DNA of 64,000 nt, taken from assembly GCA_040401595.1 (NCBI GenBank), contig JBBAOE010000015.1, forward strand, positions 1 through 64,000, in the 5' to 3' direction. A program made the translations under genes and the position numbers. Below the pieces are notes generated by a model. It was not told the origin of the DNA, made no database searches, and saw only the letters and a program-made list of their open reading frames with translations. Below are positions 25,543-35,177 of the stretch, piece after piece. Position 1 is the stretch's first letter. The number at the start of each line of letters is the position of its first letter. Source of the DNA: RFPW01 sp040401595. Its GTDB lineage: Bacteria; Pseudomonadota; Gammaproteobacteria; Burkholderiales; Burkholderiaceae_E.

Positions 25543-26232
25543 ATGGCACTCACGACCACCGTCGCCGGACAGCAGGTCCCGCTCTACGATCCCACAGTCA
25601 AGCCTGATCCGGTTGCAAAGAATACGCTGGGCTCAACGCCTGAAGAGATTCGTGCCAGCTTTATCAGCCTGTTGGTGGCGTCCATGCAGAATCAGGACCC
25701 CCTGAATCCGACGGACTCGAAAGATATGACTCAGCAACTGGCGCAGATTCAGTCGCTGGAATCCACTGAGCAGATGAACACCAAGCTCGATGCCCTCGTG
25801 AAGGTCATTGGCGCGAGCCAGGGATACGGTTTGATGTCCGCGATTGGGCGGTTTGCGAAGGTTGAGGCCGACAATGTCAGCCTGGACAGCGCGGGTGCCG
25901 CCGCGTCCGTCGTGGCTGACGCGGCTTACTCAACTGTCGAAGTGACGTTGACCGATTCTGCCGGCAGGATTGTCGCGAAGAACTCGTTTAACAGTGTTCC
26001 GCAGGGAGATATGGATTTCTCCTGGGGGGGTCTTGATATGGCCGGTAACCCGTTGCCGTTGGGGCTTTACGGAATCTCGGCCATGGGCGTCGCCGCAAAC
26101 GGTACACGCGTGCCGCTTAAGGTGAATCCGCTACTCAAAGTGGATGCTGCAATCAATGACGCAGGCGATTGGAAAATAAAATTGGGCGACGGAAAAACAT
26201 ACGCGCAGTCAGATTTGAAAGGAATTTACTGA
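25543..26232 (+). CDS. flgD: Flagellar hook-capping protein FlgD
   Basis: 229 residues. The N-terminal export/capping segment (FISLLVASMQNQDPLNPTD, DMTQQLAQIQSLESTEQMN) is diagnostic, followed by a FlgD Tudor/Ig-like domain (WGGLDMAGNPLPLGLYGI). FlgD caps the growing hook and is discarded when FlgK arrives. Confidence 0.95.
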   Translation: MALTTTVAGQQVPLYDPTVKPDPVAKNTLGSTPEEIRASFISLLVASMQNQDPLNPTDSKDMTQQLAQIQSLESTEQMNTKLDALVKVIGASQGYGLMSAIGRFAKVEADNVSLDSAGAAASVVADAAYSTVEVTLTDSAGRIVAKNSFNSVPQGDMDFSWGGLDMAGNPLPLGLYGISAMGVAANGTRVPLKVNPLLKVDAAINDAGDWKIKLGDGKTYAQSDLKGIY

Positions 26233-26233
26233 G

Positions 26234-28531
26234 ATGAAACAGTTCAGCATCGGTCTGACGGGTTTGACCACCCACCAGCGCGCGTTGGAAACCTCGGCGA
26301 ATAACATCGCCAACGCCTCGACGGTCGGCTACAAGGCAGGCGAATACCTGTTCGCGGACCAGTTCAGTACCTACCTGTCGCAAACGGACGCCGGTAAAGT
26401 TGGTCAGGGTGCGATGGAGATCGGCGTGCGCCGTAACTTCAGCCAAGGCTCGTTTCGCAAAACCGGCAGCCAGTTTGACGTCGCAATCAGCGGTGAAGGC
26501 TTTCTGGTGACCAGTCCGGCCAGCGATGGTTCGGGGCAAAAGTACCTGACCCGAAATGGCCAACTCGCAGTCGACAAGAACCGTTTTCTGATCAACAGCA
26601 ACGGGCAGTTCGTCTACGGCCGCGCTACGTATCCGTCCACCGGCGAGACTTCAAGCAACGATCTGGTGCCGATGAGCCTGCCCGCCGAGACGATCGAACC
26701 GCAAAAGACGATTGATGCCAAGCTGCAATTTAACCTGAACCGTGCAATCGAGGCGCCTGTCACTCGGGCGGATCAGGGTGCCTACCGGACCACTCGTTTT
26801 GATTTCAGTCCGAAAGATCCGTCCTCTTTCGACTATCAGACCTCAGTCACGGTGTATGACTCGGTGGGTGCCAAGCACGAGCTGCGTTACTACTATCGAC
26901 GCGAGTCCGGTTTAGAGGTAAACCAATGGGCGATGTATACCTATCTGGACGATTACGCGCTCAAGCTCGACTCGAGTGGACAGTGGACCGCAGCAAGGCC
27001 AGAGATTGACACGTCAACCGGAGAGCCGAGGCGAGATTCGCGTGGGGCGATTGTTCAGTCCATCTATGAGCCTGGCCGTGATTCAAATACCTTTGTGGGT
27101 AACCGCCTGAGTCCTGGGGTAGACGCTTCATCGCTTGCACGATTCACAACGGTTCTGTCTGAGGGGTTGAAAATCTCGGACGTGGTCGCACTTGAGGGTG
27201 CGGACGTTGGGACAGCGAGGCTGTCAACCCGGGTATCGGGTACGGATACAAAGCTGGCATTGACCTATAACGGGCTTATTTACGAGGCAGAGACAAATCT
27301 TGAAGATGTCGTAGCAGGCACTCCGCAAGAATTTGAGTTCAAGAACGGGACTACGTCACTTGTCAAATTTTCGTTGAGTTCCACTGCGGCAGGCGATATC
27401 ACTGCGGCTGCTGCTGGGGACGCTCTCACAAAGTCGTCGCTGACATCATCGCTGACGTTTGCGGGATTGACGCTGACTTCGGTCAACTTTGGCGAGAAAG
27501 CCCAGGAAGGCGCCAAGTACCAGATTGCAAAGGGAGAGGATGGGTCCGACACGCTGTTGCTTCAACAGTTGGCTGCTGACGGAACAGGCGACCCTGTTAC
27601 CGTGGCTAGTGCATATGTCGGTATTGATCTGGCGGCAGGCGGAAAGACGAGTATTGCGTTTAGGTCGGAGGATGATAACCAAACGATCATGACCATCAAT
27701 CTGATGAATCCGTCAGGTCAAAAGATCCTGTCGACGAATACAGCAGATACGACTTTGCCCAAGGGGCTTCAGGAGTTACTGACGACTGAGCGCGACGGCG
27801 TGCCGGACTCAGCCGTAGGGGCAATCTTCGAAGCCAAGGTGGCCTCAGTACGCCGGCCCCAGGCGGTTCGCTACGTTTTCGAAGTCGATCCGACCACGGG
27901 TACGATGCTAGATACTTTGAATAATCCCGTCGGCAAGATTTTCGAGAGCTTGCCCAACGGAGAGCCGGATAAAGCCAATGGCGTGGACGGACTGATTCCA
28001 AAACTCAGCCCCGGGTTCAAGTACAACTTAAAGATGGGCGATGACGCTAACATCATCGAAGGCGTGCCCTTCGGTGGCACGAACGCCTTGCTGGACTTCG
28101 AGATCTCTGAGTGGGAAGGCACGAGCGTCAATTCGGCGAATTCGCAGACCAAGTCGGTTCAGGTGGGCGGTCGAAGCCTGTCGCGCTTGACCGGACTGAC
28201 CATCGACCCCGGCGGGCGTATGGTGGCCAGCTACTCCAACGGGGATGTCACCTATGGCAGTCGACTTGCTCTGGCTCTGGTCCCAGCGGAGAACGGTCTG
28301 ATTCCGGTGGGTTCCAATCTTTATCAGGAAAGCTTTTTTTCGGGTGCGTCCACGATTGGCAATCCTGGAGATGCTGGGTTTGGAAGGATTCGTTCCGAGA
28401 CCGTCGAGGACTCCAATCTGGATCTCGCTCAGGAACTCGTGAAGTTAACCCAGCTGCAGCGAATCTATCAGGCCAATGCAAAGACGATTTCGTCGGCCGA
28501 TGAGTTGCTGAAGACGCTGCTTCAGATCTAA
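26234..28531 (+). CDS. flgE: Flagellar hook protein FlgE (long form)
   Basis: N-terminal hook/rod domain (ALETSANNIANASTVGYKAG) and C-terminal domain (ELVKLTQLQRIYQANAKTI) bracket a central region much larger than usual: 765 residues against about 400 in enterics. The extra length lies in the surface-exposed D2/D3 region (about 250-560), which contains beta-rich, Thr/Ala-rich sequence. Codon use there is a little more A/T-rich than at the ends. Long FlgE forms are known in other bacteria. Directly follows flgD by one base. Confidence 0.93.
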   Translation: MKQFSIGLTGLTTHQRALETSANNIANASTVGYKAGEYLFADQFSTYLSQTDAGKVGQGAMEIGVRRNFSQGSFRKTGSQFDVAISGEGFLVTSPASDGSGQKYLTRNGQLAVDKNRFLINSNGQFVYGRATYPSTGETSSNDLVPMSLPAETIEPQKTIDAKLQFNLNRAIEAPVTRADQGAYRTTRFDFSPKDPSSFDYQTSVTVYDSVGAKHELRYYYRRESGLEVNQWAMYTYLDDYALKLDSSGQWTAARPEIDTSTGEPRRDSRGAIVQSIYEPGRDSNTFVGNRLSPGVDASSLARFTTVLSEGLKISDVVALEGADVGTARLSTRVSGTDTKLALTYNGLIYEAETNLEDVVAGTPQEFEFKNGTTSLVKFSLSSTAAGDITAAAAGDALTKSSLTSSLTFAGLTLTSVNFGEKAQEGAKYQIAKGEDGSDTLLLQQLAADGTGDPVTVASAYVGIDLAAGGKTSIAFRSEDDNQTIMTINLMNPSGQKILSTNTADTTLPKGLQELLTTERDGVPDSAVGAIFEAKVASVRRPQAVRYVFEVDPTTGTMLDTLNNPVGKIFESLPNGEPDKANGVDGLIPKLSPGFKYNLKMGDDANIIEGVPFGGTNALLDFEISEWEGTSVNSANSQTKSVQVGGRSLSRLTGLTIDPGGRMVASYSNGDVTYGSRLALALVPAENGLIPVGSNLYQESFFSGASTIGNPGDAGFGRIRSETVEDSNLDLAQELVKLTQLQRIYQANAKTISSADELLKTLLQI

Positions 28532-28571
28532 TCATTCTGGACCTGCTGAGAGTTCACTGAACGGATAATCC

Positions 28572-29315
28572 ATGGATCGCGCCGCCTTTACCGCCATGAC
28601 TGGCGCCAAGCATGCTGTTGAGCTACTTGGTGTGACGTCCAATAACCTCGCCAATGCGGGGACTTCGGGCTTTCGGGAGCAACTGTCGTTTTTCCGTACG
28701 GCGCCCCTGGAAGGAGAGGGGGCTCCGACCCGAGCGTTCGCCATCGGTTGGACGCCCTACGCCAAGCTGGCGCCGGGGGTTCTGGAGGCAACCAACAATC
28801 CCTTTAACGCCGCGATCGACGGGCCTGGCTGGTTTGTTGCCCAGCGGCCCGATGGGACGCAAGCGCTGAACCGCAGCGGTACGTTCAAGGTAATTGACGA
28901 CAAGCTTTGCTTCGTCGATGGCATGCCTGTCGTCGCCGAACAGGGCACGATTACGGTCCCGGCAGGCGGGCAGCTAGATGTTGCCGAAGACGGCACCGTG
29001 AACATGAAGTTCCCCACCAATCCGGTGACGAGTCAGGTGCTCGGGCGCTTAAAACTGGTGAATCCACCACCGCGTACCTTGCTTCGGGACCGAGATGGAT
29101 TGTTTGTGACGTTGGACAAGCCGGTAGATCAACTGAAGCAAGATTCGGCGATTAAGATTCGGGGCCGGTTTCTTGAATCCAGTAACGTGAGTACGGCCAA
29201 CGCGATGCTGCAGATCATCACACAGAGCCGCGCGTTCGATATGAATATGAAGATGGTGCAGACCGTCAGTGAGAATGACAAAGCCGCTAATTCCCTGATT
29301 GGCCGCGCCCGTTAA
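28572..29315 (+). CDS. flgF: Flagellar rod protein FlgF
   Basis: 247 residues with the rod N-terminus (LLGVTSNNLANAGTSGFREQ), the Flg_bbr_C-type C-terminus (ITQSRAFDMNMKMVQTVSEN) and the middle domain segment NPFNAAIDGPGWFVAQRPDG. FlgF joins the proximal rod to FlgG. Spacing of 40 bases from flgE. Confidence 0.95.
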   Translation: MDRAAFTAMTGAKHAVELLGVTSNNLANAGTSGFREQLSFFRTAPLEGEGAPTRAFAIGWTPYAKLAPGVLEATNNPFNAAIDGPGWFVAQRPDGTQALNRSGTFKVIDDKLCFVDGMPVVAEQGTITVPAGGQLDVAEDGTVNMKFPTNPVTSQVLGRLKLVNPPPRTLLRDRDGLFVTLDKPVDQLKQDSAIKIRGRFLESSNVSTANAMLQIITQSRAFDMNMKMVQTVSENDKAANSLIGRAR

Positions 29316-29345
29316 TCCAATTGAATTTCCTGGAAGACTGATCAC

Positions 29346-30125
29346 ATGATTCGCTCACTATTCGTTGCCAAAACCGGTCTTGATGCCCAACAAACCAGTC
29401 TGGACATCATTGCGAACAACCTTGCGAACGCCTCGACCACAGGCTACAAGCGCTACAAGGGCGTGTTCGAAGACATGCTCTACCAGACCATGCGTTCTGC
29501 GGGTACTCGGACCGACGGTGAAAACGTTGCGCCAACTGGCCTGCAGATGGGTACCGGCTCGCGGGCAGCGGCGTCCCAGCCGATTTTCACGCAGGGCGTT
29601 CTTCAGCGCACGGGCAACCCGCTCGACCTTGCGATCGACGGCAATGGTTTCTTCCGGATCGATCTGGGCAACGGCTTGGTCGGGTATACCCGCGACGGTA
29701 ACTTCACCAAAGATGCGCAGAATCGCTTGGTCACGGCGATGGGTTACCCGGTGGCAGATTTCACGATCGACGCAACGGCAACGGCTGTCAATATTGCGGC
29801 ATCGGGTGAAGTGACCGTGACGCTGCCTGGTCAGTCGGCGCCCCAGCAGGCCGGCACGATCAACACGGTGACCTTTGCGAACCCGGGTGGCCTGAGCGCC
29901 ATTGGTGGCAATATTTTTATCGAGACTGCGGCATCGGGTGCACCCCAGACGGGTGCGCCGAACTCCCAGGGTCGTGGTGCACTCAAGCAGTTTTACACCG
30001 AAGGTTCGAACGTCAACGTCGCTGAGGAGTTGATTTCGATGATTCAGGCACAGCGTGCTTATGAGATCAACACGCGCTCGATCCGCGCTTCCGACGAAGT
30101 GCTTCAGAAACTCACATCGCTGTAA
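29346..30125 (+). CDS. flgG: Flagellar distal rod protein FlgG
   Basis: 259 residues, close to the family norm of 260. The N-terminus contains SLDIIANNLANASTTGYKR, the middle NPLDLAIDGNGFFRIDLGNG, and the C-terminus VNVAEELISMIQAQRAYEIN. FlgG builds the distal rod that passes through the P and L rings encoded next. Confidence 0.97.
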   Translation: MIRSLFVAKTGLDAQQTSLDIIANNLANASTTGYKRYKGVFEDMLYQTMRSAGTRTDGENVAPTGLQMGTGSRAAASQPIFTQGVLQRTGNPLDLAIDGNGFFRIDLGNGLVGYTRDGNFTKDAQNRLVTAMGYPVADFTIDATATAVNIAASGEVTVTLPGQSAPQQAGTINTVTFANPGGLSAIGGNIFIETAASGAPQTGAPNSQGRGALKQFYTEGSNVNVAEELISMIQAQRAYEINTRSIRASDEVLQKLTSL

Positions 30126-30130
30126 ATCAC

Positions 30131-30829
30131 ATGCGACATCTCGCCGGGCTTTATTGCGCAATGCTGTCGACCGCTCTGGTGCTGGGTGGCTGTTCGACGG
30201 CGGAGCGTTCGGTTCAGCCCTGGGCTGCATCCACCGCCCGCCCGCAGGTTGGCTCAATGGCCCCAGTTGGAAACGGCAGTTTGTTTCCGCAGGTCGCCCT
30301 GGCGGGCGGGGCGTCAGGTGGCTGGCGGCCACTCTTCGAGGACCGACGTGCACGCCAGGTGGGTGATACGCTGACCGTGTCAATCGAAGAGTCGACCAGC
30401 GCCTCCAAGGCGGGAGGCAATAAAGCGGAGCGGAACAGCAAACTGGATCAGTCGGTTTCCGCTGCTGCGTCAACAAAGTTAGGTTACCTGGGTAAGGCTG
30501 GGTTGACGTTCGGCAGTACCTCGGCGTTTGAGGGCAAGGGCGCTACAAGTGAGAACAACTCGTTTGTCGGCGCAATGTCGGTGACGGTCCTCGACGTGCT
30601 TGCCAACGGAAATCTCATCGTTGCCGGAGAAAAGCAGGTGGCGATTGGTGATAGCGAAGAGTTCATTCGGTTTTCAGGGGTCGTGAACCCGACGATGATG
30701 ATTGGAAACTCCGTTCGATCAACTCAGGTTGCGGACGCTCGGCTTGAATACCGGAGTCGCGGCACGATTGATGACTCAATGCGGCCAGGTTGGTTTAGCC
30801 GGGCCTTCACCATTGTGAACCCGTTCTGA
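30131..30829 (+). CDS. flgH: Flagellar L-ring lipoprotein FlgH
   Basis: 232 residues with a lipoprotein signal peptide and lipobox (LVLGGC, Cys at about 21). Family motifs: LFEDRRARQVGDTLTVSIEE, the glycine-rich GGNKAERNS turn and GNLIVAGEKQVAIGDSEE. FlgH forms the outer-membrane ring, which indicates a Gram-negative host. Stop and flgI start share one base. Confidence 0.96.
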   Translation: MRHLAGLYCAMLSTALVLGGCSTAERSVQPWAASTARPQVGSMAPVGNGSLFPQVALAGGASGGWRPLFEDRRARQVGDTLTVSIEESTSASKAGGNKAERNSKLDQSVSAAASTKLGYLGKAGLTFGSTSAFEGKGATSENNSFVGAMSVTVLDVLANGNLIVAGEKQVAIGDSEEFIRFSGVVNPTMMIGNSVRSTQVADARLEYRSRGTIDDSMRPGWFSRAFTIVNPF

Positions 30830-31950
30830 TGCTGCGCTCCCCGTTCGTTTTCGCCAGACGAGTGCTCGTTCTTGGTCTCTGGATTGCGCTGGGTTCGGGT
30901 TCCGCTCTCGCCATCGAACGGATCAAGGAGGTCGCAACGATCTCCGGCGTGCGCGCCAACCCCGTCGTCGGCTATGGGCTCGTCGTCGGTCTGGACGGGA
31001 CGGGTGACCAGACCACACAGGCGCCGTTCACGGGACAGTCGGTGCGTTCGATGCTCGAGACGCTTGGGGTATCGCTACCCCCCGGGACGGCCCAACTGCG
31101 AAACGTCGCAGCGGTCCTGGTGACCGCCGACCTGCCGCCGTATGTTCGACCGGGACAGCGAATGGATATTACGATCTCCTCGATCGGTAACGCCAGGAGC
31201 TTGCGAGGCGGGACGCTCATCATGACGCCGCTGCGCGCTGCCGACGGGCAGATATACGCTGTCGCTCAAGGGAATGTGATCGTCAGCGGGTTTGGTGCCG
31301 CGACCTCTAAAGCCAGCACGGTCGTCAATCACCTGTCGGTCGGTCGGATTCCGGATGGTGCCATTATCGAACGGGCAGTGCCGCCTCCTTCCGGACCTCT
31401 GGATTTGGTGACGCTAGAGTTGCGCCGCAACGATTTCGCGTTGGCACAGGCGGTGTCGGATGCGGTGAATCAGGCCTTCGGTCCGGAAACGGCGGTAGCG
31501 GTGGATAGCCGTGCAGTGAACGTTCGTACCCCCTCGGACCCCGGACGTCGGGTCGGTTTCCTGGCTAAGTTGGAGGCGCTCCAGATCGGCGCGACCCGGG
31601 ATGCGGCTCGCGTTGTGGTCAATGCCCGCACGGGTTCAGTCGTCATGAATCAGACCGTCACCATCGAAAACTGCGCGATCGCGCACGGTGGTCTGACGGT
31701 GAAAATCAACAAGGAACCGGTGGTCAGCCAGCCCAACGCATTTTCGCAGGGCACCACAGTGGAAACCTCGAAAGACACGATTGAAATCACCCAAGCCGAG
31801 TCGGCGCTGACCGAAGTGAAGTCAGGGGCGAATCTATCGGATGTGGTTCGGGCGATCAATTTGCTCGGTGCCAACCCGCAGGATCTGATCGCGATCCTTC
31901 AAGCGATGAAGATGGCGGGTGCCCTGAAAGCCGACCTAGAGGTGATTTGA
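30829..31950 (+). CDS. flgI: Flagellar P-ring protein FlgI
   Basis: 373 residues with a cleavable signal peptide (VFARRVLVLGLWIALGSGSA). Family motifs: RVKEVA-like RIKEVATISGVRANPVVGYG, LVVGLDGTGDQT and SVRSMLETLGV. FlgI forms the peptidoglycan-embedded P ring in the periplasm. Starts in the flgH stop (TGATG). Confidence 0.97.
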   Translation: MLRSPFVFARRVLVLGLWIALGSGSALAIERIKEVATISGVRANPVVGYGLVVGLDGTGDQTTQAPFTGQSVRSMLETLGVSLPPGTAQLRNVAAVLVTADLPPYVRPGQRMDITISSIGNARSLRGGTLIMTPLRAADGQIYAVAQGNVIVSGFGAATSKASTVVNHLSVGRIPDGAIIERAVPPPSGPLDLVTLELRRNDFALAQAVSDAVNQAFGPETAVAVDSRAVNVRTPSDPGRRVGFLAKLEALQIGATRDAARVVVNARTGSVVMNQTVTIENCAIAHGGLTVKINKEPVVSQPNAFSQGTTVETSKDTIEITQAESALTEVKSGANLSDVVRAINLLGANPQDLIAILQAMKMAGALKADLEVI

Positions 31951-32324
31951 TGTCGATGGATCCTTTAACGGCGCTCGGCGCCAAGATCGGTGGCCCGGCG
32001 GCAGACGAATCAACCCGCGTACAGCGCGGGATCGATTACGTGTTCGCGCTTGAACTCGTCAAGGCGATGAAATCGGGCGCGATCGACAGCGAAAACTCAG
32101 CGCTTGGATCGGGTGCCTATGGCGATATGGTCACGGAAGCGCTGGCGGGTTCATTGGCGGCTAGCGGCGGGCTTGGTTTTGGCCGTTATATGGTGAAGCA
32201 GTTGGAGGCCCGCAAGGCTTCGATTGCTGCGGCAGAGGCAGAGGCGGCTCTAGAGTCCAATGCCGACAAGGCGACGCCGGCGAGTGGGACGCCGGCCGTC
32301 GATTTAAATTTACTCGCTCGATAA
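31950..32324 (+). CDS. flgJ: Rod-binding protein FlgJ, single-domain form
   Basis: 124 residues containing only the N-terminal rod-cap domain (FALELVKAMKSGAIDS, GAYGDMVTEALAGSLAASGG). The C-terminal peptidoglycan hydrolase domain found in enteric FlgJ is absent, so a separate lytic enzyme must open the wall. ATG at 31950 overlaps the flgI stop; a TTG one codon earlier is unlikely. Short FlgJ forms are common outside enterics. Confidence 0.88.
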   Translation: MSMDPLTALGAKIGGPAADESTRVQRGIDYVFALELVKAMKSGAIDSENSALGSGAYGDMVTEALAGSLAASGGLGFGRYMVKQLEARKASIAAAEAEAALESNADKATPASGTPAVDLNLLAR

Positions 32325-32348
32325 CGGCACCTTTTCGGACAACTTCCC

Positions 32349-34229
32349 ATGGCAGGCATCTCAGTCCTCAATATTGCGGCAAGCGCTCTGGCAACGACCC
32401 GGGCCGCGATGGATGTTTCGGCGAATAACGTCGCCAACGCGTCGACACCGGGCTATTCGCGGCAACGCGTCATCATCGGCGATCTCGTCAAGGGTGGCGG
32501 AGCAGGCGCAAACGGCGTTGGGGTCGAGTCCGTCCGCCGTAATGCGTCCGAACTCATTGAGCGGCAGCGTCGAACGACGTCAACAGCGCTGGCACAAGCA
32601 CAGACTCTGGGCGGGTATCTAGGATCCATCGACGGCTTGATAGGTGCTCCGGATGAAGGGATTGCCAAGGCACTGAATGGTTTTTACTCCTCGGTAAACG
32701 ATGTCGCGCGTGAGCCGGAAAACCGCGCTTACCGTGCTGGGCTGCTGAATTCAATTTCGCTGGTCAAGGACATTTACTCTCAGTTGGATGCCCGCTTGGG
32801 TGGTCTTCGGGACAATGTATTGGCTGAGCGCAAGGGCGTCGTTGATCGGATCAATCAGATTTCTCAGGCCCTGGCAGGGACGAATACGGGTATCGAGTTG
32901 GATTTGGGGGCCGGGAGGGAGGCGTCTCCATCACTGCTCGACCAGCGCGACAACTTGTTGCTCGAACTCTCCAAGCTGAATGACGTAGAAGTCAATATCC
33001 AGAACAACGGTACGGTCAATGTCAAGGCCATGACCGGCGCCAACCTGGTCACGGGTGTGACGGCCTCGGTGCTGGCGAATACCGAGATTGGCTCGGGCGG
33101 AACCCTGGGCGCGCTTGACCAATTGCTCAAAGGCGAACTCGCCGCAGTGACGGCGACTGCCAGCGGGCGATTGGCGTCTTTGAATACGTTTTCGACCAGC
33201 AATGCCAACGAGTTTTTTGAGGTCACCGACTCCAACGGCCAGCGGTTATACACCCGCACCCTGAGCGTTGGCCTGAATGCTCTGGATCTAAAGGCGGAGA
33301 ATCACGCCAAGATCGTCGATCAAGGGATGGTTTCGGATACTAGAGTTGCTTTGGTGTCGCCTGAGGGGTATACCGTTTCCGGCGCCGATCCCGTCACCAA
33401 GGATCGGGTCGCAGCAACTGTGCGGTTTGATACGCTTGGCTTGTCTGTCGACAACGTTGAGGCCGAAGCCGGGAGCGATCTGACGGACGATAATGGGTCC
33501 GTTCTTTTCGAGGCTGGCAATGTGACTCCAGCTGGCACTGTGAGGACGACCACGCCGGCAGTGACTCCAGTTGACGGTCAGCAACCCACACTCGGGACCC
33601 CGGTTGAGACCGTTCAGCCCTACCAGCTCTATGTGGTTCGCTTCAATAATCCGCGTGGTTTGACCGACCTTGGTAACGGTTACTTTGCGGAGACCGACAA
33701 TGCCCGCAAGGATACCAATTCACCCGTTACCGATCCGGTCACGCCTCAGGACACTGATGCACGGGAGGCAGCCTTTCAGACGTCGTCTACCTGGGCGCGA
33801 CTGAGGGGGGTGTACGAAGGGTTTAAAGCCGATGTGTTTCGAGCCTTTGGTACCACCGTAGACAATTTGAAGGTCGATGATATTTCGGAATTTGAACTTC
33901 CGAAGACTCTTGCTAACGGTACCGAAACTACCGACTACCAACTGGTTGCACGCGCGGCGAACAGCCTGCTTGCCGGACGTGGCCGAACCGAATCCGATAT
34001 GACTCGGCTCACTGGCGAAGTCGGGCAGCGTAAGGTGTCAAACGACGCAATCACCACGACTTTGACGTCAATGTCGACGCAGATTGAAAGCGAGCGATCT
34101 CTGTTCAGTGGCGTGAGTATGGACGAAGAAGCGCTGGATCTCGTGCGTCTGCAGCAGGCTTACGCGGGTGCAGCCAAGGTCGTCGATGTCGCGAACAAGA
34201 TGTTCGACACGTTGATTGCAGCGCTTTGA
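32349..34229 (+). CDS. flgK: Flagellar hook-filament junction protein FlgK (HAP1)
   Basis: 626 residues. The N-terminus is typical (MDVSANNVANASTPGYSRQR), as is the LDQRDNLLLELSKLNDVEV region; the C-terminal helix (SMDEEALDLVRLQQAYAGAA) matches the family. FlgK is the first junction layer between hook and filament. The middle contains a Thr/Pro-rich loop (VTPAGTVRTTTPAVTPVD) that probably faces outward. Confidence 0.95.
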   Translation: MAGISVLNIAASALATTRAAMDVSANNVANASTPGYSRQRVIIGDLVKGGGAGANGVGVESVRRNASELIERQRRTTSTALAQAQTLGGYLGSIDGLIGAPDEGIAKALNGFYSSVNDVAREPENRAYRAGLLNSISLVKDIYSQLDARLGGLRDNVLAERKGVVDRINQISQALAGTNTGIELDLGAGREASPSLLDQRDNLLLELSKLNDVEVNIQNNGTVNVKAMTGANLVTGVTASVLANTEIGSGGTLGALDQLLKGELAAVTATASGRLASLNTFSTSNANEFFEVTDSNGQRLYTRTLSVGLNALDLKAENHAKIVDQGMVSDTRVALVSPEGYTVSGADPVTKDRVAATVRFDTLGLSVDNVEAEAGSDLTDDNGSVLFEAGNVTPAGTVRTTTPAVTPVDGQQPTLGTPVETVQPYQLYVVRFNNPRGLTDLGNGYFAETDNARKDTNSPVTDPVTPQDTDAREAAFQTSSTWARLRGVYEGFKADVFRAFGTTVDNLKVDDISEFELPKTLANGTETTDYQLVARAANSLLAGRGRTESDMTRLTGEVGQRKVSNDAITTTLTSMSTQIESERSLFSGVSMDEEALDLVRLQQAYAGAAKVVDVANKMFDTLIAAL

Positions 34230-34295
34230 CCAGTCGATGAACGATGTTTCGTTGACTTTGTTTGATTTTCGCGATTATTTTTCGGAGCATTGCTC

Positions 34296-35156
34296 ATGAC
34301 CCGCGTTGCATTTGATAGCAGTTATCGCACGGCGACTGACCAGTTAGGGATAGCTGCTTCACGCTTGCAGACCTCGCAAGAACAATTGGGGTCGGGTCGG
34401 CGGGTTATGAAGTCTTCGGATGATCCGATTGCTGCACCCAAGATTCTGCAGCTTTCTACGGCGCTCGGTCGTATGGATGAGTTTGACAATAACCTGAATT
34501 TCGCCGAGGAGCGGCTTTCCAAGCTGTCTGATCATTTGTCGCGCATCGGAGATTTGCTCGGCAACCTCAAAGAATTGTCGGTGCAGGGGATCAACGGGAC
34601 GTATTCGGCGCAAGATCGGGCCGCGATGCGAACCTCGGCCCAAAGCACGCTGGACGTGATTAATGGCTTCGTTGCCGCCATTGACGAGGGCCAATTTGGC
34701 GTTGATCGGACAACTCTGGTCTCCGATGGCACCAAGATGCCAATCTCACTAACTTCGACGGATCTAGCCGCACTGAAGGGCTTGAGCGCGGATTTGGGAG
34801 TTTTGATTAAAAACCGCCCAGCCGACGATCCCGACGCTGCGCAGATCGAACCTCTATCGACGGCTGCCGGTTGGAATAGTCTTCTCGCTAAGATCAATAA
34901 TGAGTTGAACCTCACAACGGATTCGAGCGCGTTGGTGATGGGGGTGCGTTACGGAGCTCAATATCAGCAGGTCGACAAGATTCGTGACACACGGGGTGCT
35001 TTGAGGCTCGATACCCAGAGAGTCATGGCAAACTTGCGGGATGCCGACATTGGGGCTGTTGCGATCGCGTTGTCGCGCGATAAGACAGTCCTTGAGAACC
35101 TGCAGGCAAGTTTCGCTAGAATTCAGGGCATGTCGCTCTTCAGCTTTCTCCGTTAA
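34296..35156 (+). CDS. flgL: Flagellar hook-filament junction protein FlgL (HAP3)
   Basis: 286 residues with flagellin-like ends: N-terminal RLQTSQEQLGSGRRVMKSSD with DDPIAAPKIL, and a C-terminal helix (AIALSRDKTVLENLQASFAR). FlgL is the second junction layer. I chose the ATG at 34296 with GGAG upstream over the TTG two codons earlier. No flagellin gene follows; the motor genes come next. Confidence 0.94.
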   Translation: MTRVAFDSSYRTATDQLGIAASRLQTSQEQLGSGRRVMKSSDDPIAAPKILQLSTALGRMDEFDNNLNFAEERLSKLSDHLSRIGDLLGNLKELSVQGINGTYSAQDRAAMRTSAQSTLDVINGFVAAIDEGQFGVDRTTLVSDGTKMPISLTSTDLAALKGLSADLGVLIKNRPADDPDAAQIEPLSTAAGWNSLLAKINNELNLTTDSSALVMGVRYGAQYQQVDKIRDTRGALRLDTQRVMANLRDADIGAVAIALSRDKTVLENLQASFARIQGMSLFSFLR

Positions 35157-35177
35157 TTTTTCTTATAGGTTTGACCG

